Shown piece after piece: positions 37,286-46,243 of a stretch of DNA of 64,000 nucleotides. A program made the position numbers and the translations under genes. The notes below the pieces were generated by a model. That model was not told where the DNA came from, searched no databases, and saw only the letters and a list, made by a program, of their open reading frames with translations. Every line of letters starts with the position of its first letter. The first letter of the stretch is position 1. Origin of the DNA: an uncultured Clostridia bacterium (GTDB lineage: Bacteria; Bacillota; Clostridia; Christensenellales; Borkfalkiaceae); NCBI GenBank assembly GCA_944368775.1, contig CALVXB010000001.1, forward strand, positions 124,001 through 188,000, read 5' to 3'.

Positions 37286-38458
37286 ATGAGAATACTGCAT
37301 ACGTCTGATTGGCATATCGGGAAGCGCCTGGCCGGGAAAGAGAGGCTGGACGAGCAGAGCGCCGTCCTCGACGAGATCGCCGACATCTGCGCGCGCGAGC
37401 GCGTGGAGCTCGTCCTCGTGGCGGGCGACGTATTCGATACCTTCATGCCGTCGGCGGAGGCAGAGAACTTATTTTACCGCGCGGCGCGCCGCATTGCGGC
37501 GGGGGAGCGCTGCGTGCTCGCCGTCAGCGGCAACCACGACGACCCCGTCCGCCTTTCGGCGGCGACGGCGCTGTCCGAAGAGCTGGGTATCTACATTTAC
37601 GGCAGCGTTGAGCGCCGCCCCCGCCCGTTTGCGGGCGCAAAGGTGAGCGCCGTGGAAGCGGGACCCGATCACATCGTGTTCGAGAACGCGGCGGGCGAGC
37701 GGGTGTTCGTGCACGTCTTGCCCTACCCGAACGAGGCGCGGCTCAAAGAAGATAAAAATCCCGACGAGAGTTTTCAGGATAAGATGCGCCGCTGGATCGC
37801 GGCGGGAGAAAACGAAAACAAGGCGGGCCTTCCGTCCGTCTTTTTGTCGCACCTGTTCGTCGCGGGCGGGCAGGTGAGCGAGGGAGAGAGGGGGATCGAC
37901 CTCGGCGGCGCGCGCGCAGTTCCGCTCGATCTGCTGCCCGCCTGCGATTATGTCGCGCTCGGTCACCTGCACAAAAAGCAGCGCTTCCGCGGCGGCACCG
38001 TCCGCTACAGCGGTTCCATCATGCAGTACGCCTTCGACGAGGCGGGCACGCAGAAGAGCGTCGTCGTATTCGACCTCGACAAAAGCGGCGTGCACGATAT
38101 GCGCGAGGTGCCGCTATGCAGCGGAAAAAAGCTCGTCCGTTTGGAGTCGGACGGCGTGGAGGCGGGCGCAGAGCTGCTGCGCCGGCAGGAGAACTGCTAT
38201 ATCGAGCTGACGCTGCACCTGCGCGAGCCGCTCTCATCCGATCAGGTGCGCGCGCTGAAAGAGGCGAACGCAGGCCTCGTCAATCTCATCCCCGACATCC
38301 GCGGCGAGATCGGCGGCCGCACCGTCGCGAGCCGCAAGTCGCGTTCGGCGGGCGAGCTGTTTTCCGAGTTCTACCGCGCGCAATATGCCGAGGAGCCGGG
38401 CGATGCGCTGAAGGAGTTGTTCCTTTCGGCGGTGGAGGAGGCGGAGCATGAGGCCTGA
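37286..38458 (+). CDS. sbcD: Exonuclease SbcD (Mre11-like)
   Basis: SbcD is the nuclease subunit of the SbcCD complex that cleaves hairpins and DNA ends. The 390-residue protein has all calcineurin-like motifs: HTSDWHIGKRL, VAGDVFD, VSGNHDDP, FLSHLF and LGHLHKKQ. ATG 37286 follows CGGGAGG; upstream in-frame codons run through the promoter region. The last 11 bases overlap sbcC, the usual coupling. Confidence 0.95.
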   Translation: MRILHTSDWHIGKRLAGKERLDEQSAVLDEIADICARERVELVLVAGDVFDTFMPSAEAENLFYRAARRIAAGERCVLAVSGNHDDPVRLSAATALSEELGIYIYGSVERRPRPFAGAKVSAVEAGPDHIVFENAAGERVFVHVLPYPNEARLKEDKNPDESFQDKMRRWIAAGENENKAGLPSVFLSHLFVAGGQVSEGERGIDLGGARAVPLDLLPACDYVALGHLHKKQRFRGGTVRYSGSIMQYAFDEAGTQKSVVVFDLDKSGVHDMREVPLCSGKKLVRLESDGVEAGAELLRRQENCYIELTLHLREPLSSDQVRALKEANAGLVNLIPDIRGEIGGRTVASRKSRSAGELFSEFYRAQYAEEPGDALKELFLSAVEEAEHEA

Positions 38459-41120
38459 ACGACTTGAATTTTGCGGCATCAACAGTTTTTCGGAGAAGGC
38501 CGTCATTGATTTCGGCAAGCTGCTGGCGGGCGGCATCTTCGGCATTTTCGGCGATACCGGCAGCGGCAAGACGACCATCCTCGACAGCATGGTCTTGGCT
38601 CTGTACGGCAAGGTGGATCGCGCCCGCAGCGGCGTCACCGGCGACATCATCAATTATCGCTGCGACCGCGCCTATGTCATCTTTGATTTTTCTGTGGAAG
38701 AGGGCGACCGTCGCCGTTTTTATCGCGTCAGACGGGACATCTTCCGCCGCAAAAACGCGCAGCTCACCCTGTCCGAGCTGGACGGGGAGGCCGAACATTG
38801 CATCAGCGACGGCGTCACCGCCACCAACGCGAGGATCCGCGAGATCGTCGGGCTGTCTTTTGAAGATTTTAAAAAGTGCATCGCCCTCCCGCAGGGCGAG
38901 TTCGCGCAGTTCGTCAAGGCGGACCGCGGCGAGCGGCTGAAGCTGATCTCGCGGCTGTTCGACCTCGAAATGTACGGAGATCGCCTCAACGCGGTGCTCA
39001 AGCGCCGCTTCGACGAGGCGAAGTCTGCGTTCGACCGCAAAGACGGCGAATTGAGCGGGTACGAAGAATACACGCAGGAGGCGTTGGATGCCCGCCGCGC
39101 CGATCTTGCGCGTTTGCAGGGCGAACTGCGGGAGCTGGAAGATGCCTATCAACACAGCAAGGGCGAATTTGACGCGCTGCAGGCGGACTACGAGCGCTAT
39201 CTGAAGTGGCAAAAGTGGCAGCAGGCGCGCGCCGCATTGTCGGCGCGCGAGGAGGAGATGCGCGCCAAAAAGGAAGATTCTTCCCGCCTTCCCGCTGCGG
39301 AGCAGGCGTGCGCGCTCGACGTGCAGATGCGCAGTTGGCGGCGGCAGGCGGAGGAGAACGAAGCGGGGGCGGCGAAGCTGCGCGCGCAGCGCGCGGTCGA
39401 CGACGAAAAGCTGGCGGCGCTGCGCCGCGAAGCGGAGGAGGCGGACGCCGAAAACGTGCTGCTTTCTCTGCGCGAAAAGCGCGCCGCCCTGCAGCACGCG
39501 CAGGCGGACGCGGAGATCCTTTCCAAAGCGCGCGGGCAGCGCGACCGCGCCGCAGAGGCGTACCGCAAGGCGGCTGCGCGCAAGGGGGAGGCGGAGAAGG
39601 CGCGGCAGGCGCACGCCGACTTCGCCGCATCGCTGCAAGAAAAATTAAAGCAGACGGAGGCCGCCGCCGATCTCTCCAAATTTTTGCGCGGCGGGCTGGA
39701 CAGCGCCCTGCTCGGCGCGGAATATGCGGACGCGGAGGGGTACTTCCGCGAAAAATTAGAGCAGCTTCGCCGCGATTTTTCGGGCGGCGAGCTGTACGCG
39801 CGGGTAGAAGAGGCGCTCTGTGAGCGTCTGGAGCATTACGGCACGCTGCGCGGGCAGGCAAAGAGTACCGACATCGAGCGGCTGCTGCAGGAGTTCCGTT
39901 CCGCACAAAAGGAACGAGATGCGCTGACCAAGCGCCTGCACGACGCGGAACTCGGGCGCACGCAGGCGGAGGGCAAGCTGCGGGCGGCGGAGGACGATCT
40001 CGCCCGCGCCACGCAGGACGGGCAGGCCGCCAACGAGAGTGCAGACGGCGCGCTCGCTCGGCTGAAAGCGGCGCTGGGCGAAGGGTTCAACGAAGACGTG
40101 CGCGCCTACGGTGAAGCGCTGCGCCGCAAGGAAGAGGCGGTCGCCGCAGAGAAAAAGAAGCGCGAGGACAAGATGCGCGCCCTCGAAGAAAGTATCCGTG
40201 CAGCGGAACTTAGCATCACGCGCGCAGAGGAGCGCGGCGCTTCGCTGCGGCAGCGGCTGAAGGAGTCGGAAGAGGACTTGCGCGCGCGCCTGAACGAGGG
40301 GAACTTTGCGGCGCTCGCGGATGCGGAGGCGCTGCGCGCCCGCCGCCCGGACGCCAAGGCGCTCGCCGCGGAGATCGAGCGCTATACGGAGGAAGTCGCC
40401 CGCGTCGAGGCGGGCATCCGCGCCGCCGAAAGCGAGGGGGAGATCGTCCCCGTCGACGAGGCGCAGTTTGCAGAAAAGCGCAGCGAATTTCAGCGCCTGA
40501 CAGAACGGCGCGAAAGCACCGGGAAGGCGAGCGCCGTGTTTGAGAGCGCCGTTTCACAGTTTGCCGACAAGCTCGCGCGGCGCAGAGCGCTCGAAAAGGA
40601 GCGCGCCGCGCTGCAGCGTACCTTTTCCAACGTCGAAAAGCTGCGCGATCTGCTGCGCGGCAACCGCTTTGTGGAATTTGTCGCGGGCGAATATCTGGCC
40701 GATATTTCCGATTCGGCGACCGAACTTTTGCTCAAACTGACCAACGGGCGGTACTATATCCTCTACGATCAGGGTTTTTTCGTCGGCGACAACTTCAACG
40801 GGGGCGAACGGCGCAGCGTCAACACGCTCTCCGGCGGCGAGACCTTTCTCGTCTCCCTTTCGCTCGCTCTCTCTCTCTCGGCGGCCATCTATGCCAAGTC
40901 GCTGCGGCCCATCGAGTTTTTCTTCCTCGATGAGGGATTCGGCACGCTGGACGAAAAATTGATCGACACGGTCATGGACAGCTTGGAAAAGCTGAAGAAC
41001 AAGCACTTTGCGATCGGCCTCATCTCTCACGTCGAGGAACTGAAGCATCGCATCGACAACAAGATCGTCGTGACGGCGGCGTCCGAAAGCGTCGGCTCGA
41101 CCATAAAAATAAGCTGTTAA
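38448..41120 (+). CDS. sbcC: Exonuclease SbcC (Rad50-like ATPase), no zinc-hook CxxC
   Basis: SbcC is the SMC-like ATPase partner of SbcD. The 890-residue chain has Walker A GDTGSGKTTILD (about 35-46) and the Q-loop region LPQGEFAQFVKA. Two long coiled coils follow (about 185-430 and 490-720). The C-terminus has the signature NTLSGGETFLVSLSLALSLS and Walker B FFFLDEGFGTLD. The apex between the coils (about 430-490) has no CxxC. The few cysteines are isolated, so the zinc hook that dimerises Rad50/SbcC is missing. The protein is also shorter than the usual 1000 or more residues. Confidence 0.93.
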   Translation: MRPERLEFCGINSFSEKAVIDFGKLLAGGIFGIFGDTGSGKTTILDSMVLALYGKVDRARSGVTGDIINYRCDRAYVIFDFSVEEGDRRRFYRVRRDIFRRKNAQLTLSELDGEAEHCISDGVTATNARIREIVGLSFEDFKKCIALPQGEFAQFVKADRGERLKLISRLFDLEMYGDRLNAVLKRRFDEAKSAFDRKDGELSGYEEYTQEALDARRADLARLQGELRELEDAYQHSKGEFDALQADYERYLKWQKWQQARAALSAREEEMRAKKEDSSRLPAAEQACALDVQMRSWRRQAEENEAGAAKLRAQRAVDDEKLAALRREAEEADAENVLLSLREKRAALQHAQADAEILSKARGQRDRAAEAYRKAAARKGEAEKARQAHADFAASLQEKLKQTEAAADLSKFLRGGLDSALLGAEYADAEGYFREKLEQLRRDFSGGELYARVEEALCERLEHYGTLRGQAKSTDIERLLQEFRSAQKERDALTKRLHDAELGRTQAEGKLRAAEDDLARATQDGQAANESADGALARLKAALGEGFNEDVRAYGEALRRKEEAVAAEKKKREDKMRALEESIRAAELSITRAEERGASLRQRLKESEEDLRARLNEGNFAALADAEALRARRPDAKALAAEIERYTEEVARVEAGIRAAESEGEIVPVDEAQFAEKRSEFQRLTERRESTGKASAVFESAVSQFADKLARRRALEKERAALQRTFSNVEKLRDLLRGNRFVEFVAGEYLADISDSATELLLKLTNGRYYILYDQGFFVGDNFNGGERRSVNTLSGGETFLVSLSLALSLSAAIYAKSLRPIEFFFLDEGFGTLDEKLIDTVMDSLEKLKNKHFAIGLISHVEELKHRIDNKIVVTAASESVGSTIKISC

Positions 41121-41134
41121 CGGGGTGATTTGTT

Positions 41135-42826
41135 TTGGCAAACAAAATTCTGACACCGACAACGTTGTGGAACGACTTTGACGACCAACTTCCGCTCAAT
41201 GAGAGCGTCCTCGGCGAGCGCGACGCGGGCAAGGTATGCCTGCGCACCGTGCGCTTTGCCGGTCGGGCGGTCGGGGAGGCGCGCGTCGACATCTTCGCGC
41301 GCTATGCCGAGCCGTGCGAGGGGGATAAATACCCCGCGCTGCTCATCCTGCCCGACGCAGACCGCACCATCGATGACGCGGCCGTGCTGCGCTTTGCTTC
41401 GCTCGGGTATGCCGTCCTCATGCCCGACTACCGCGGTTCGTGGCGGGGGGCGGAGGGGTACACCGTCTATCCGGAGGCGATCGGCTACGCCAACCTGCGC
41501 GAATCGGAGCGGCACTTCGACCACGCCGACGAGACGGCCAAAGAGACGTCGTGGTATGAGTGGGTCGCTGTGGCGCGCTACTGCATCCGCTATCTGCGCG
41601 CGCAGCCGAACGTCGGCAAGATCGGCGTCATCGGCATCCGCGCGGGCGGCGACATTGCCTGGCAGCTCGCGGCGACGTGCGACGACCTGTCCTGCGCCAT
41701 CCCCGTGTGCGCGGGCGGCTGGCGCGCCTACCGCGGCGTCAACAAGTACGGCGACGCGCCCGAGCTCAAAATGGACGACGAGCGCTACCGCTTCATCGCC
41801 GGCATCGAGTCGCAGTCGTATGCGCCCTACGTCCGCTGCCCCATCCTCATGCTCTGTTCGACCAACGACGAGCTCTTCGACGCCGACCGCGCCTTCGATA
41901 CATTTTCGCGCATCGCGCCCAACTGCGACAAGACCTTTTACTTTGCGGCCCGCTACAACGGGCACATCGGCAATACCGGCCTCAACGACCTCGATCTGTT
42001 TATCGGGAAGTACCTCAAGGGGCGCGAAGTATTCATCCCAGCGCCCGCAGAGGTGGCCATCGAAGAGGATACAGACGGCGAATTAGTCGCCCGCATCCGC
42101 TTTGACCGCAACGGCGAAGTGAAGTATTGCGAGGTGTACATGGCGGAGGATATGTGCGAGTCCGCCATGCGCGATTGGGTCCGCTGCGAATTTAAAAGGA
42201 AAGAGGGTGACGAGGCGCAGATCTTCCGCCTCAACGCCGTACGCGGCGCCAAGCGCGTCTTTGCCTATGCCAAGACCAAGTATAGCTGCGGGTTTGCCGT
42301 CTCATCCAAGATCGCCGTCAAAAAGATAGATCAAAATTACGCGAACAGCGTCGAGCCCTGCCGCATTTTGTACAGCAGCCGCAGCGGGCGCGACAGCTTT
42401 ACCGTCGCCCGCTTCGACCGCGGCGAGATCATGGCAGACTGCTTTTTAGAGAACAGCCGCCCGCCCGTCGACCTGGTCGAGGGGCCGTTCGGCATCAGCG
42501 GCGTCACCTCCGAATACGGGCTCAAGCTCTTCCGCATCAACGACCCGCGCTACTGCCCGGCAGAAAACGCGCTGCTCAAATTTGACGCCTACGCCCCGCA
42601 GACGACGACGGTACAGATCACCGTCCGCGCGACGAAGAACGGCAAGGACATCATCTATCAATGCAATCTCTTCCTTCCCGGCTGTGAGAGCTGGACAAAT
42701 CATGTGTTGAGCGCGAAGGACTTTAAGACGGACGGCAACCGCCCGCTCGCCAGTCTGCGCGGCGCCAAATACATCGCATTTTATTCGGAAGGCCGCTTCT
42801 GCATCAATAATTTGCTCTGGCTGTAA
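41135..42826 (+). CDS. Alpha/beta-hydrolase-fold protein with Arg at the nucleophile position
   Basis: The first 290 residues look like an acetyl-xylan-esterase/dienelactone-hydrolase-type fold: LLILPDADRT, the oxyanion-side VLMPDYRGSWRGAEGY, and a nucleophile elbow. The elbow reads GVIGIRAGGD, with Arg169 where Ser is expected in GxSxG. The acid (D245 in STNDELFD) and His (H277 in YNGHIG) are kept. The C-terminal half (about 300-563) has beta-rich repeats and no known motif, possibly a binding domain. It starts with TTG after GGGGTGA by 6 bp. It is probably not a classical esterase; a binding or pseudo-enzyme role is inferred. There is no signal peptide, so it is cytoplasmic. Confidence 0.75.
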   Translation: MANKILTPTTLWNDFDDQLPLNESVLGERDAGKVCLRTVRFAGRAVGEARVDIFARYAEPCEGDKYPALLILPDADRTIDDAAVLRFASLGYAVLMPDYRGSWRGAEGYTVYPEAIGYANLRESERHFDHADETAKETSWYEWVAVARYCIRYLRAQPNVGKIGVIGIRAGGDIAWQLAATCDDLSCAIPVCAGGWRAYRGVNKYGDAPELKMDDERYRFIAGIESQSYAPYVRCPILMLCSTNDELFDADRAFDTFSRIAPNCDKTFYFAARYNGHIGNTGLNDLDLFIGKYLKGREVFIPAPAEVAIEEDTDGELVARIRFDRNGEVKYCEVYMAEDMCESAMRDWVRCEFKRKEGDEAQIFRLNAVRGAKRVFAYAKTKYSCGFAVSSKIAVKKIDQNYANSVEPCRILYSSRSGRDSFTVARFDRGEIMADCFLENSRPPVDLVEGPFGISGVTSEYGLKLFRINDPRYCPAENALLKFDAYAPQTTTVQITVRATKNGKDIIYQCNLFLPGCESWTNHVLSAKDFKTDGNRPLASLRGAKYIAFYSEGRFCINNLLWL

Positions 42827-42863
42827 AAATTTCACAGAATTTACTTTTTCCGGCGTCAAAAAT

Positions 42864-43031
42864 ATGGTATACTCTATAGGAGACAAGGTCATCACCAAGA
42901 AGAAACATCCGTGCGGCAATGACGTTTGGACGGTCGTGCGGACGGGGGCCGATTTCAAGATCCGCTGCGATAAGTGCGGGCGGGTCGTGCTCTTGACGCG
43001 CGATGCGTTCCTGCGCGCCATCAAAAAGTAA
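42864..43031 (+). CDS. DUF951 family small zinc-ribbon-like protein
   Basis: A 55-residue protein with the DUF951 pattern: a short MVYSIGDKVITKKKHPCG start, a WTVVRTGADFKIRC core and a CDKCGRVVLL end. Three of the cysteines could bind metal (HPCG, RCDKCG). The family is widespread in Firmicutes and of unknown function. The start is chosen by family resemblance; no clear ribosome site precedes it. lepB begins 10 bp after its stop, so they probably form an operon. Confidence 0.88.
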   Translation: MVYSIGDKVITKKKHPCGNDVWTVVRTGADFKIRCDKCGRVVLLTRDAFLRAIKK

Positions 43032-43041
43032 AGGAGTATCC

Positions 43042-43659
43042 ATGGTCAATCCGTATGAAGAACGGATCGGGTCGCTGCGCGATCCGGACAGAGAATATCG
43101 CGCTACGTTTCGCTTTCTCGTCGTGTTGGCGGCGATCGTACTCATTTTTTATATCCTGTTTACGCAGATATTCATCGGGGTACAGGTCGTCGGCGCGTCG
43201 ATGCAGCCGACGCTGCACGACGGCGACTATCTCTTCGTCGATACGACCGCATCCATCGAACGGGGCGACATCGTCGTTTTGTCGGCGCAGGTGCACGGAC
43301 AGGCGGCGGATGAGGACGGGTATTCTTGGATCATCAAGCGCGTCGTCGGCTTGCCTGGCGACAGCATCCGCGCCGAAGGCGGCGTATTGTACCGCAAGGA
43401 GGCGGGAGAGGCGGAGTACACCGCCGTCGACGAGCCCTATCTGGGAGAAGAATGGACGCGCTATGCGTACATCGCCCCGGTCACCGTCGGCGAGGGGGAG
43501 ATCTACGTCATGGGAGACAACCGTAACAACAGCCAAGACAGCCGCGAACTCGGCCCGCAGCCCGTCGAACACGTCGTCGGCGTCGTGACCGGCTGGTCGC
43601 TCGCCGCCAAAGACGCTTTATCCGGAATATTCGGGCTGTTTGCCCGCAACACAGCATAG
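43042..43659 (+). CDS. lepB: Signal peptidase I
   Basis: Type I signal peptidase cleaves exported preproteins outside the membrane. The 205-residue protein has one N-terminal membrane segment (about 24-47). The catalytic Ser lies in GASMQPTLHDGD and the catalytic Lys in WIIKRVVGLPGD, and the box E motif MGDNRNNSQDSR follows. The ATG at 43042 follows AAAGGAG. The single transmembrane anchor is typical of Gram-positive enzymes. Confidence 0.95.
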   Translation: MVNPYEERIGSLRDPDREYRATFRFLVVLAAIVLIFYILFTQIFIGVQVVGASMQPTLHDGDYLFVDTTASIERGDIVVLSAQVHGQAADEDGYSWIIKRVVGLPGDSIRAEGGVLYRKEAGEAEYTAVDEPYLGEEWTRYAYIAPVTVGEGEIYVMGDNRNNSQDSRELGPQPVEHVVGVVTGWSLAAKDALSGIFGLFARNTA

Positions 43660-43675
43660 AGGGGAGGAATTTATC

Positions 43676-44527
43676 ATGAAGGATATCGTCATCACGTCGG
43701 ACAGCACCTGCGATCTGAGCAGGGAGCTGATCGCCGAAAACGGCATCGCCATCATGCCGCTGAGCGTCACGCTGGGCGGTAAGACGTACAAGGACGGGAT
43801 CGACATCGTCCCGGCGGACATCTTCCGCTATTTCGACGAGACGGGCGAGCTGCCCAAGACGGCTGCGCCGAGCGTGGAAGAATACGAGCAGATGTTCCGT
43901 TCCTTCACCGACCGCGGCAGCACGGTCATCCACTTCAACATCTCGTCCAAGGCGAGCGGCTCGCATGGGTTCGCGCTGGCCGCGGCGAAAAAGATCGGCG
44001 GAAACCGCGTGTTCGTCGTCGATTCGCACGCGCTTTCTACCGGGCAGGGCCTGCTCGTGATGAAGGCGTGCGACCTGCGCGCGCAGGGCAAGTCTGCCGC
44101 GCAGATCTACCAGACGGTGCTGACTCTGCGCGAAAAGGTGAATACTTCCTTTATCCCTGACACGCTCCTGTATCTGTACAAGGGCGGGCGGTGCTCGACT
44201 CTCTCCTATTACGGTGCGAAGGTGCTCTCCATCCACCCGATGATCGACATGAAGGAGGGGCAGCTGTACCCGAAAAAGAAGTACATGGGCAAGATGGCGC
44301 GCTGCATCCGCAGCTACGTCAACGACCTGGCCGCCGCCTACCCGAACTACGACCGCACCCGCTGCTTCGTCACGCACAGCTGCGCCGACGCAGAGCTGGT
44401 CGAGCTCGCCAAAAGCATGGTGCGCGAGCTGTTCCGCTTCGACACGATCGTCGAGACGGTCGCGGGCAGCATCATCACCAGCCATTGCGGCCGCAATACG
44501 CTGGGCGTACTCTTCATCAGCGAATAA
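43676..44527 (+). CDS. DegV family fatty-acid-binding protein
   Basis: The 283-residue protein has the DegV hallmarks: VITSDSTCDLS at the start, MPLSVTLGGKTYKDGIDI, the TAAPSVEEY segment, HFNISSKASGSH and RVFVVDSHALSTGQG. These proteins bind fatty acids and deliver them to the FakA kinase for incorporation into phospholipids. fakA is not in this window. The ATG at 43676 follows GGGGAGGA, 16 bp after lepB. Confidence 0.93.
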   Translation: MKDIVITSDSTCDLSRELIAENGIAIMPLSVTLGGKTYKDGIDIVPADIFRYFDETGELPKTAAPSVEEYEQMFRSFTDRGSTVIHFNISSKASGSHGFALAAAKKIGGNRVFVVDSHALSTGQGLLVMKACDLRAQGKSAAQIYQTVLTLREKVNTSFIPDTLLYLYKGGRCSTLSYYGAKVLSIHPMIDMKEGQLYPKKKYMGKMARCIRSYVNDLAAAYPNYDRTRCFVTHSCADAELVELAKSMVRELFRFDTIVETVAGSIITSHCGRNTLGVLFISE

Positions 44528-44584
44528 ATTTCAAAAATATACGACACAGGAAGGGGCGTTTGCCCCGCAAGGAGGTTTTACGGT

Positions 44585-44854
44585 ATGCGTGCAGTTGTCA
44601 CGGTCACAGGAAAGGATAAAAAAGGGATCATCGCCAAGGTGAGCTCCTTCCTCGCCGAGCGCGGGGTCAACGTCGAGGATATCAGCCAGACCATTCTGCA
44701 AGATTATTTTGCGATGATCATGCTGGTCGATATCGCAGACTTAAACGTCGAGCTCTCCGAGCTCGCCAAAGAGTGCGACGATCTCGGCCGTGAGATCGGC
44801 ATGTCCATCCGCGTCCAGCACGAGGCGATCTTCAACGCGATGCACAACATCTGA
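44585..44854 (+). CDS. ACT-domain protein, UPF0237 family
   Basis: A single ACT domain of 89 residues ([24 protein letters not shown], then [17 protein letters not shown]). ACT domains bind small ligands, often amino acids. The gene is nearly always followed by an UPF0210 gene, as here (25 bp gap), but the biological role of the pair is unknown. A small GGGGC-GTTT-GCCCC hairpin lies just upstream of its AAGGAGG site. Confidence 0.92.
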   Translation: MRAVVTVTGKDKKGIIAKVSSFLAERGVNVEDISQTILQDYFAMIMLVDIADLNVELSELAKECDDLGREIGMSIRVQHEAIFNAMHNI

Positions 44855-44879
44855 GCGCGCAGCGGAGGAAGAGATCTCT

Positions 44880-46235
44880 ATGTTCAACAAATTTGATGTA
44901 CTTGAAACCATCGATATGATCGAGCGGGAGCACCTCGATATCCGCACGATCACCATGGGCATCTCCCTGCTGCCCTGCGTGCGCGGCAGCGGCGAGGAGA
45001 CGGCGCAGGCTGTGTACGACACCGTGTGCGCCAAGGCTAAAAACATCGTGCGCGTCGCCGAGCAGCTCTCGGGCGAATACGGCATCCCCATCGTCAACAA
45101 GCGCGTCTCCGTTACGCCGGTCAGCCTCATCTGCGCGGCATTCCCGCAGGCTGCGCCCGCCGTCGGCCGCGCGCTCGATTACGCCGCGCACGAGCTCGGC
45201 ATCGACTTTTTGGGCGGCTATTCGGCGCTCGTCCACAAGGGCATGGCCGACTACGAGGAGGCGTTCATCCGCAGCATCCCCGAATTGCTCGCTACGACCG
45301 AGCGCGTCTGCTCGTCCGTCAACATCGGCTCGTCCAAGTCTGGCATCAACATGGACGCCGTGCGCCTGATGGGCGAGGTCGTCAAGGAGACGGCGGAGCG
45401 CACCAAAGAGCAGGACGGCCTCGGCTGCGCCAAGCTGGTCGTCTTCGCCAACGCGGTGGAGGACAACCCCTTTATGGCGGGCGCCTTCCACGGTGTGGGT
45501 GAAAGCGGCACCGTCATCAACGTCGGCGTCTCCGGCCCGGGCGTCGTCAAGCACGCCCTCGAAAATATCCCCGACGCCAACCTCAACGACGCCGCCGAGA
45601 CGATCAAGCGCACCGCATTCAAGATCACGCGCGCCGGCCAGCTGATCGCCAAAGAGGCGGCCAAGCGCCTCAACGCCGAGTTCGGCATCGTCGACCTCTC
45701 GCTCGCGCCGACGCCGGTGATGGGGGATTCGGTCGCGCACATCCTCGAAGAGCTCGGCCTCGAATGCGTGGGCGGCCACGGCACCACCGCCGCGCTCGCC
45801 ATGCTCAACGACGCGGTCAAAAAGGGGGGCGTCATGGCGAGCTCGCACGTCGGCGGCCTTTCGGGCGCGTTTATCCCCGTCAGCGAGGACATCGGCATGA
45901 TCGAAGCGGCGCAAAAGGGCCTGCTGCACATCGACAAGCTCGAGGCGATGACGGCCGTCTGCTCGGTCGGGCTGGACATGATCGCCATCCCCGGAAAGAC
46001 GCCCGCGACCACCATCTCCGCCATCATCGCAGACGAGGCGGCGATCGGCATGATCAACAACAAGACGACAGCGGTGCGCGTCATCCCCGTGCCGGGCAAG
46101 GACGTGGGCGACAGCGTCGAATTCGGCGGCCTGCTCGGCCGCGCGCCCATCATGCCCGTCAACCCGACGGACAGCTCGCGCTTTATCCTGCGCGGCGGAC
46201 GCATCCCTGCGCCCATCCACAGCAACAAAAATTAG
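44880..46235 (+). CDS. UPF0210 (DUF711/PFL) family protein
   Basis: This 451-residue protein is of exact family length. It has the [16 protein letters not shown] stretch near the N-terminus, [18 protein letters not shown] in the middle, and GISGPGVVK-like and [13 protein letters not shown] segments further on. The structure is related to a PFL-like barrel, but the activity is unknown. The conserved pairing with the preceding ACT protein suggests the ACT domain regulates or senses for it. ATG 44880 follows GCGGAGGA. Confidence 0.92.
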   Translation: MFNKFDVLETIDMIEREHLDIRTITMGISLLPCVRGSGEETAQAVYDTVCAKAKNIVRVAEQLSGEYGIPIVNKRVSVTPVSLICAAFPQAAPAVGRALDYAAHELGIDFLGGYSALVHKGMADYEEAFIRSIPELLATTERVCSSVNIGSSKSGINMDAVRLMGEVVKETAERTKEQDGLGCAKLVVFANAVEDNPFMAGAFHGVGESGTVINVGVSGPGVVKHALENIPDANLNDAAETIKRTAFKITRAGQLIAKEAAKRLNAEFGIVDLSLAPTPVMGDSVAHILEELGLECVGGHGTTAALAMLNDAVKKGGVMASSHVGGLSGAFIPVSEDIGMIEAAQKGLLHIDKLEAMTAVCSVGLDMIAIPGKTPATTISAIIADEAAIGMINNKTTAVRVIPVPGKDVGDSVEFGGLLGRAPIMPVNPTDSSRFILRGGRIPAPIHSNKN

Positions 46236-46243
46236 GAGACTGT

